The notes under the pieces: model-generated | Told to the model about the DNA's origin: nothing | The model's database searches: none | What the model saw: the letters and a program-made list of their open reading frames with translations, nothing else | Shown here: piece by piece, positions 59,922 through 64,000 of the stretch | Layout: each line of letters starts with the position of its first letter | How positions within the stretch are numbered: the first letter of the stretch is position 1 | Position numbers and translations under genes: made by a program | NCBI GenBank assembly: GCA_020692215.1 | Contig: JAIMKW010000001.1 | Span: 284,442-348,441, forward strand | Direction of reading: 5' to 3' | Origin: Sandarakinorhabdus sp. | Lineage (GTDB): Bacteria; Pseudomonadota; Alphaproteobacteria; Sphingomonadales; Sphingomonadaceae | DNA length: 64,000 nucleotides

Positions 59922-61199
59922 TCAGGTCTCGGCTTCCGTCAGCGCGCGCTCGCCGACAACCTTCAGGCCATAGCCCTCCAGGCCCACATAGCTGCGGCGG
60001 CTGCCGGCCAGCAGGATCATGTCGGTCACGCCAAGGTCCACAAGAATCTGCGCGCCAACGCCATAGTCGCGCACATGGAAGGGCTCGCCCTGGTCCTTGG
60101 CGCGCATCTGCTGCGAAATCGCGTCGGGCCGGGCATCGCGAATCAGCACCAGCACGCCCGCGCCCTCGGCCGATATGGCCTCCATCGCGCGCGGGATCAG
60201 GTTCGAACGCCCGCCCGTCTCGCCGAACAGATCGGTGAACATCGATTGCACATGCACGCGCACAAGGGTGGGCTTGTCAGGATCGATCCGGCCCTTCTGC
60301 AGCACGATATGCTCGGCATAGTCGGCCGTGTTCGCATAGGTCTTGGCGGTCCAGCGGCCGCCATATTCGCTGTCGACATCAACCTGGGCGATGCACGCCA
60401 CCAGATGGTCGTTGCGCATCCGGTAGGCGATCAGGTCTCGGATGGTGCCGATCTTCAGCCCATGCGCCTTTGCAAAGGGAATCAGATCGTCCAGCCGCGC
60501 CATGGTGCCGTCCTCGTTCATGATCTCGCAGATCACGCCCGATGGGTTCAGCCCGGCCAGCCGCGAAACATCGACAGCGGCCTCGGTGTGCCCGGCGCGC
60601 ACCAGCACGCCGCCATCGCGCGCCACCAGCGGGAACACATGGCCGGGCGTCACGATGGCCTCGGGCCCCTTCCCGGAATCGATGGCCACGGCCACGGTGC
60701 GCGCCCGGTCGGCCGCGCTGATCCCCGTCGTCACGCCGTCTTTTGCCTCGATGGAAACGGTAAAGGCGGTTTCGTGCCGGGTGCGGTTGGATTGCGACAT
60801 CAAGGGAAGCCCAAGCTGCTCCACCCGGGCGCGCGCCATCGAAAGGCAGATCAGCCCGCGCCCGTGCCGCGCCATGAAATTGATGGCATCCGGCGTCGCC
60901 ATCTGCGCCGGGATGATCAGGTCGCCCTCATTCTCCCGGTCCTCATCATCCACCAATATATACATGCGGCCATTGCGCGCTTCGGCGATGATCTCCTCGA
61001 TCGGCACCAGCGGCGAAGCGGCAGCCCCCTTCAGAAAGGCCTCCAGCTTGCCCAGCGTCTCGGCGGTCGGGTTCCAATCCGCCGATTCCAGCGCCCGAAG
61101 GCTGTTGGGATGCAGCCCGGCGGCTTTGGCAAGGGCAGAGCGGGAAAGACCCGAATCGGCAAGGTGGTCGCGGATGCGGTCAAGGATGGGCATGGTCAT
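59922..61199 (-). CDS. ribB: HTH-domain - DHBP synthase (RibB) - degenerate GTP-cyclohydrolase-II-like (RibX) fusion
   Basis: Makes 3,4-dihydroxy-2-butanone 4-phosphate from ribulose 5-phosphate. Three parts are visible in 425 residues. Residues 1-60 are an XRE/Cro-type helix-turn-helix (ILDRIRDHLADSGLSRSALAKAAGLHPNSLRALE). Residues 65-265 are RibB with DDEDRENEGDLIIPAQ, HGRGLICLSM, TTGISAADRA, GHTEAAVDVSRLAGLNPSGVICEIMNEDGTMA. Residues 270-420 resemble GTP cyclohydrolase II (VRVHVQS, VRDYGVGAQILVDLGV, VGLEGYGLKVVGE) but lack the CxCDCG-like zinc cysteines (GETGGRSNL instead). So it is a RibBX-type protein with an added DNA-binding domain. Its 5' region has repeated TCACA/TGTGA dyads. Start ATG 61199 follows GAGAGGGCGGC. 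Confidence 0.9.
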   Translation of the reverse strand: MTMPILDRIRDHLADSGLSRSALAKAAGLHPNSLRALESADWNPTAETLGKLEAFLKGAAASPLVPIEEIIAEARNGRMYILVDDEDRENEGDLIIPAQMATPDAINFMARHGRGLICLSMARARVEQLGLPLMSQSNRTRHETAFTVSIEAKDGVTTGISAADRARTVAVAIDSGKGPEAIVTPGHVFPLVARDGGVLVRAGHTEAAVDVSRLAGLNPSGVICEIMNEDGTMARLDDLIPFAKAHGLKIGTIRDLIAYRMRNDHLVACIAQVDVDSEYGGRWTAKTYANTADYAEHIVLQKGRIDPDKPTLVRVHVQSMFTDLFGETGGRSNLIPRAMEAISAEGAGVLVLIRDARPDAISQQMRAKDQGEPFHVRDYGVGAQILVDLGVTDMILLAGSRRSYVGLEGYGLKVVGERALTEAET

Positions 61200-61210
61200 G
61201 CCGCCCTCTC

Positions 61211-61274
61211 TCACACCATAATGTGATACTCAACCTCTCAAATCACATCGGCGTGTGATGATGTGATGATGTGA
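61211..61274. promoter_or_regulatory. Operator array upstream of ribB
   Basis: Two dyads of identical form TCACA-N6-TGTGA occur at 61211-61226 and 61243-61258, their centres 32 bp apart (three helical turns). Two extra TGTGA half-sites follow at 61262 and 61270, each 8 bp on. All lie in the 91 bp between ribE and ribB. A possible promoter (TTGAGA 61241-61236, TATGGT 61220-61215, minus strand; 15 bp spacer, short) would have its -10 inside the first dyad. The site next to the ribB Shine-Dalgarno would block initiation when bound. Confidence 0.65.
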
Positions 61275-61290
61275 TCCTGTGGGTCCGGTT

Positions 61291-61917
61291 TCAGCCCCGT
61301 GCCCGGCTGGCCAGCGCCTGCTGCATCCGCTGAAGATATCGCGCCAGCACGTCGATTTCCAGGTTTACGTCCTGCCCCGTCTTCATGCTGCCCAAGGTCG
61401 TCCATTCAGCGGTGTGCGGAATGATGTTCAGGTGGAACACCGCACTTCCATCCGCCAGATCGTCGATCGCATTCACCGTCAGCGAAACCCCGTCCACCGC
61501 GATGGATCCCTTGGCAGCGATCATCGGCGCCAGCGCGGCGGGCGCGTGGATGGCGATATGCGTCGATCCGTCCACCGCCTCCACCGTCTCCACCGTGCCG
61601 ATTCCGTCGACATGGCCGGTCACGATATGCCCGCCAAGCTCGTCGCCCACCTTCAGCGATCGCTCAAGGTTCAGCCGCGCGCCTTGCGCCCACATCGCCC
61701 CGGCCGTCCGGCTCACCGTCTCGCCCGAAACATCCACCGTGAAGCTGCCTTGCGCCTTGGAAGTCACCGTCAGGCACACGCCCGAACAGGCAATCGAAGC
61801 CCCGATCGCCACAGTGCCAAGGTCATAGCCCGTCTCGATGGCGATCCTGAGATCTTCGCCCGGCGTTCGGAAAACGGCGGAAATCCGGCCGATGTCGGTG
61901 ATGATGCCTGTAAACAT
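61291..61917 (-). CDS. ribE: Riboflavin synthase alpha subunit
   Basis: Dismutates two lumazines to riboflavin. The 208 residues contain two lumazine-binding barrels: MFTGIITDIGRISAV, IGASIACSGVCLTVTSKAQGSFTVDVSGET in the first, and LGGHIVTGHVDGIGTVE, GSIAVDGVSLTVNAIDD, FHLNIIPHT in the second. N-terminal MFTGII is the active-site strand. The ATG at 61917 is the conserved one. First gene of the rib cluster; no FMN riboswitch is visible upstream, as only 32 bases separate it from the flavin oxidase gene. Confidence 0.96.
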   Translation of the reverse strand: MFTGIITDIGRISAVFRTPGEDLRIAIETGYDLGTVAIGASIACSGVCLTVTSKAQGSFTVDVSGETVSRTAGAMWAQGARLNLERSLKVGDELGGHIVTGHVDGIGTVETVEAVDGSTHIAIHAPAALAPMIAAKGSIAVDGVSLTVNAIDDLADGSAVFHLNIIPHTAEWTTLGSMKTGQDVNLEIDVLARYLQRMQQALASRARG

Positions 61918-61949
61918 GCTCGCCTCGTAGCCGGGGTTCAATCAGGACG

Positions 61950-63530
61950 CTACAGCCCAAGCGCGCCGGGGTTCAATATGCCACGCGGATCCAGCTCTGC
62001 CTTGATCGCCCGCAGCAGCGCCATCGCCGGCTCGTTCCGGCCGCGCGCATAGGGGTAGAACTTGCCGATCTGGAAATGCGCAGAACCATGCGCCGCCATC
62101 AGGTCGGCAACCTCGGTCTTCATGCGCTTCACTTCGGCAGCAGCAGCCGGATTGGCCCTGTGCACCGGCAGCTTCGCCAGATACCCGGCCGGCACCACCC
62201 GCGCATGATAAGGGGTCTGCGCATCAGGCCAGTTGAAGGTCGGCTCATACAGGAACGCATTGGGCCCCACGCTCATGAACATCGTGCCCGAATGGATGCC
62301 GTGCGCTTCCATCACCCCCGCACTGGCCCGCCAGTAATCCTGCAGCGCATGATGAAAGCCCATCACGGCGCTGTGTGCAAACAGCCCGTGCACAGGCACC
62401 CACCGCTCCCCGCGCGATCCAAGCGTGTTCGTCAGCGGCTGGAACGGCACCGCGCGCGTCACTGTCGGCACCGTCGCTGCCATCTCGGTTCCGTGCCCGG
62501 CCACCAGTGCGCGGATCCGCGCCGCCCGGTCCAACGCCTCGCCTTGCGAAACCCCCTCCGTCACCCAGTGCGCGGCAAAGGGCGCCAGCGCCAGGTCCTT
62601 GTCGCCCGCCATCGCCATCTTCGCGAGCTTCTTCGCACCGTCCAGAAAGCTGCCCGAGCCGTCCATCACCTGCCGTGCAATCCCCAGCTTCGCGCCCGCC
62701 CCCGAAGCGCGCTCCAGCTGCGCGCGTTGAATCTGCGCATCCACCGCGAAATGCTCATCGTCCAGCTGTTCGGCCGAAACCGCGCGCAAGGCCTCGTGCA
62801 GCGCATCGAACCTGTCGAACCGAAAGCTCACATAGCCGGCATGGGCCTTCACCCGCTGCAGCTTCAGTGTGATCCGCGCCTTCACCCCCAGCGCCCCGCA
62901 ATCGCCGGTGAACAGCCCGGCAAGGTCAGGCCCGAAATGCCGGAAAAACGGGTCTGCCACCGCACTGCCGGCGCTCCCGGTCTTCAGCAGCGCGCCGGTT
63001 CCGGTCACGATTTCCAGGCTCAGCAGGCTTTCCGCCGAAACCCCCGCTGCCCCCGTCCCGTGGCTTACGGCATTCTGGCTCAGCGCCCCGCCGATGGTCG
63101 CCACAAGCCCCGAAAACGGCCCGAAGAAGGGCGTGCGCCACCCCTTTTGCGCCAGCGCCTCGTGCAGCTGCGCCCAGGTCACGCCCGGCTCCACCGTCAC
63201 GGTCGCATCCATCTCGTCGATCTCGACAATCCGGTTCAACCGCTCGGTTGAAATGGTCAGCCCGCCGCCGGCTGCGTGGGTATAGCCGTCGGTATAGCTC
63301 GCCCCGCCGCCGCGTACGGCAAGCGCTGTCCCCGTCTCGGCACAGGCTGCCACAATCGCCTGCAGCTCTGCGATGCTGGCGGGAAGCGCGACAGCAACGG
63401 GCGGCGGCCCGGCATGATACACGTCCATCCCGTAGAAGCTGCGGTCATCCTCCCCCAGCAGCAAGCCGCCGGCCGGCAGGATTGCGCCAAGCCTCTCAAG
63501 GATGCCCGATGCCTTTGTCGCCGTCGCCAC
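61950..63530 (-). CDS. FAD-linked oxidase / D-2-hydroxyacid dehydrogenase-like flavoprotein
   Basis: About 526 residues. The FAD_binding_4 domain is near residues 30-210: VALPASIAELQAIVAACAETGTALAVRGGGASYTDGYTHAAGGGLTIST, and GLVATIGGALSQNAVSHGTGAAG for FAD pyrophosphate binding. A C-terminal FAD-oxidase_C cap follows, ending in LDPRGILNPGALGL. Relatives include D-lactate dehydrogenases, glycolate oxidase GlcD and vanillyl-alcohol oxidase; no covalent His site is clear. The start is taken as GTG 63530 because the frame upstream overlaps the thiolase gene. Substrate unknown. Confidence 0.8.
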   Translation of the reverse strand: MATATKASGILERLGAILPAGGLLLGEDDRSFYGMDVYHAGPPPVAVALPASIAELQAIVAACAETGTALAVRGGGASYTDGYTHAAGGGLTISTERLNRIVEIDEMDATVTVEPGVTWAQLHEALAQKGWRTPFFGPFSGLVATIGGALSQNAVSHGTGAAGVSAESLLSLEIVTGTGALLKTGSAGSAVADPFFRHFGPDLAGLFTGDCGALGVKARITLKLQRVKAHAGYVSFRFDRFDALHEALRAVSAEQLDDEHFAVDAQIQRAQLERASGAGAKLGIARQVMDGSGSFLDGAKKLAKMAMAGDKDLALAPFAAHWVTEGVSQGEALDRAARIRALVAGHGTEMAATVPTVTRAVPFQPLTNTLGSRGERWVPVHGLFAHSAVMGFHHALQDYWRASAGVMEAHGIHSGTMFMSVGPNAFLYEPTFNWPDAQTPYHARVVPAGYLAKLPVHRANPAAAAEVKRMKTEVADLMAAHGSAHFQIGKFYPYARGRNEPAMALLRAIKAELDPRGILNPGALGL

Positions 63531-63555
63531 GATGCCGCGCTCCCTTCCAGCCTGT

Positions 63556-64000
63556 TCAGTGAACCCGCAGCGCCACCGCGGTTGCTTCCCCGCCGCCGAT
63601 GCACAGCGATGCAACGCCGGTGCCGCCGCCACGCGCCTGCAGGGCGTGGATCAGCGTCACCAGGATCCGTGCGCCCGAAGCGCCGATCGGGTGGCCCAGC
63701 GCGGTCGCCCCGCCGTGCACATTCACCTTGGCGTGCGCGATGCCAAGCTCGTGCATCGCTGCCATCGTCACCACGGCAAAGGCCTCGTTCACTTCGAAAA
63801 GATCGGTGCCATCCACCGTCCAGCCCAGCCGCTGCAGCAGCTTGCCGATGGCGGGGATCGGCGCGGTGGCGAACAGCGAAGGGGCCTGCGCATGCACGCT
63901 GTGCCCCATGATGGTCGCCAGCGGCGCCAGTCCGCGCGCATCGGCTGTCTCGCGGCGCATCAGAACAAGGGCAGCCGCCCCGTCCGAGATCGAGCTGGAA
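63556..64000 (-). CDS. Acetyl-CoA acetyltransferase (thiolase), C-terminal part (cut by window edge)
   Basis: 148 visible residues of a thiolase. ISDGAAALVLMRRETADARGLAPLATIMG, FEVNEAFAVVTMAAMHELG, NVHGGATALGHPIGASGARILVTLIHAL (active-site His in GHPIGASG) and GVASLCIGGGEATAVAL (second catalytic Cys in CxGGG) are all present. The N-terminal nucleophile cysteine lies outside the window. Such enzymes run beta-oxidation or acetoacetyl-CoA formation. The flavoprotein gene starts 26 bases after its stop. Confidence 0.95.
   Translation of the reverse strand, partial: SSSISDGAAALVLMRRETADARGLAPLATIMGHSVHAQAPSLFATAPIPAIGKLLQRLGWTVDGTDLFEVNEAFAVVTMAAMHELGIAHAKVNVHGGATALGHPIGASGARILVTLIHALQARGGGTGVASLCIGGGEATAVALRVH

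Noticed and set aside
60075-61226. 383-residue plus-strand reading frame opposite ribB
   Set aside because: No motifs; antisense shadow of the well-supported ribB.
61200-61290. CRP-like sites in the ribB leader
   Set aside because: The half-sites are in the order TCACA-N6-TGTGA, the inverse of the CRP consensus TGTGA-N6-TCACA, so CRP is not the natural reader.
61918-61949. FMN riboswitch before the rib genes
   Set aside because: Only 32 bases lie upstream of ribE and 91 before ribB; neither holds the conserved RFN bases or room for its six-stem fold.

Overview
The window is a stretch of high-GC alphaproteobacterial chromosome. The content points to Sphingomonadales: a SciP-CtrA cell-cycle regulator pair, an EI-Ntr (PtsP) phosphotransferase, a UrOx_N membrane protein, DUF2948 behind murA, an NDUFA9-like gene paired with uppP, and single-copy housekeeping genes packed in short, often overlapping operons. 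No integrase, transposase, insertion sequence, prophage or CRISPR array is visible. The one RNA gene is a tRNA-Leu(CAG).

Layout. 1-5400: leuA (edge-truncated, minus strand) with a leucine-rich leader peptide, divergent from lysC - nitronate monooxygenase - ptsP. 5.5-13.4 kb: an outer-membrane-like protein (minus), then DUF3576 lipoprotein, leuS, lptE, holA and a LytS/LytTR two-component pair. 13.5-20.4 kb: an SDR, a UrOx_N protein, an EamA permease, a GST, and a tightly overlapping five-gene P450 / thioesterase / SnoaL / ABM monooxygenase / SDR operon of catabolic appearance. 20.4-27.2 kb: mnmA, sciP-ctrA, a TrmJ-type methyltransferase, lnt and metK. 27.2-32.3 kb: argB, a DksA-like zinc finger, and a SulP transporter with a universal stress protein. 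32.4-45.8 kb: a loose cell-surface/polysaccharide region (two beta-helix proteins, murA, a Wzx-like flippase, a UDP-glucuronate 4-epimerase, an O-antigen ligase/polymerase, an acyltransferase, a DASS transporter). 45.9-57.5 kb: prs, a methyltransferase, a gltD - DUF2059 - gltB - yjbR operon, uppP and tRNA-Leu. 57.8-64 kb: an acyl-CoA ligase, the riboflavin genes ribE - ribB(X) - ribH, a flavin oxidase and the end of a thiolase gene.

The most unusual points: (1) The ribB gene encodes an N-terminal helix-turn-helix fused to DHBP synthase and to a GTP-cyclohydrolase-II-like domain without its zinc cysteines. Its own upstream region carries two TCACA-N6-TGTGA dyads three helical turns apart plus extra half-sites, which suggests an enzyme that represses its own gene. 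(2) Several stop/start junctions or gene 5' ends have 27-32 bp tandem duplications. At ptsP and holA these create chains of tiny coupled ORFs; in leuS and a thioesterase they give in-frame 10-residue N-terminal repeats. (3) leuA has a probable attenuator peptide. (4) A 25 bp near-perfect palindrome lies upstream of gltD. (5) A G9 tract sits inside a secreted beta-helix gene. All functional calls rest on reading motifs by eye; no database search was possible.
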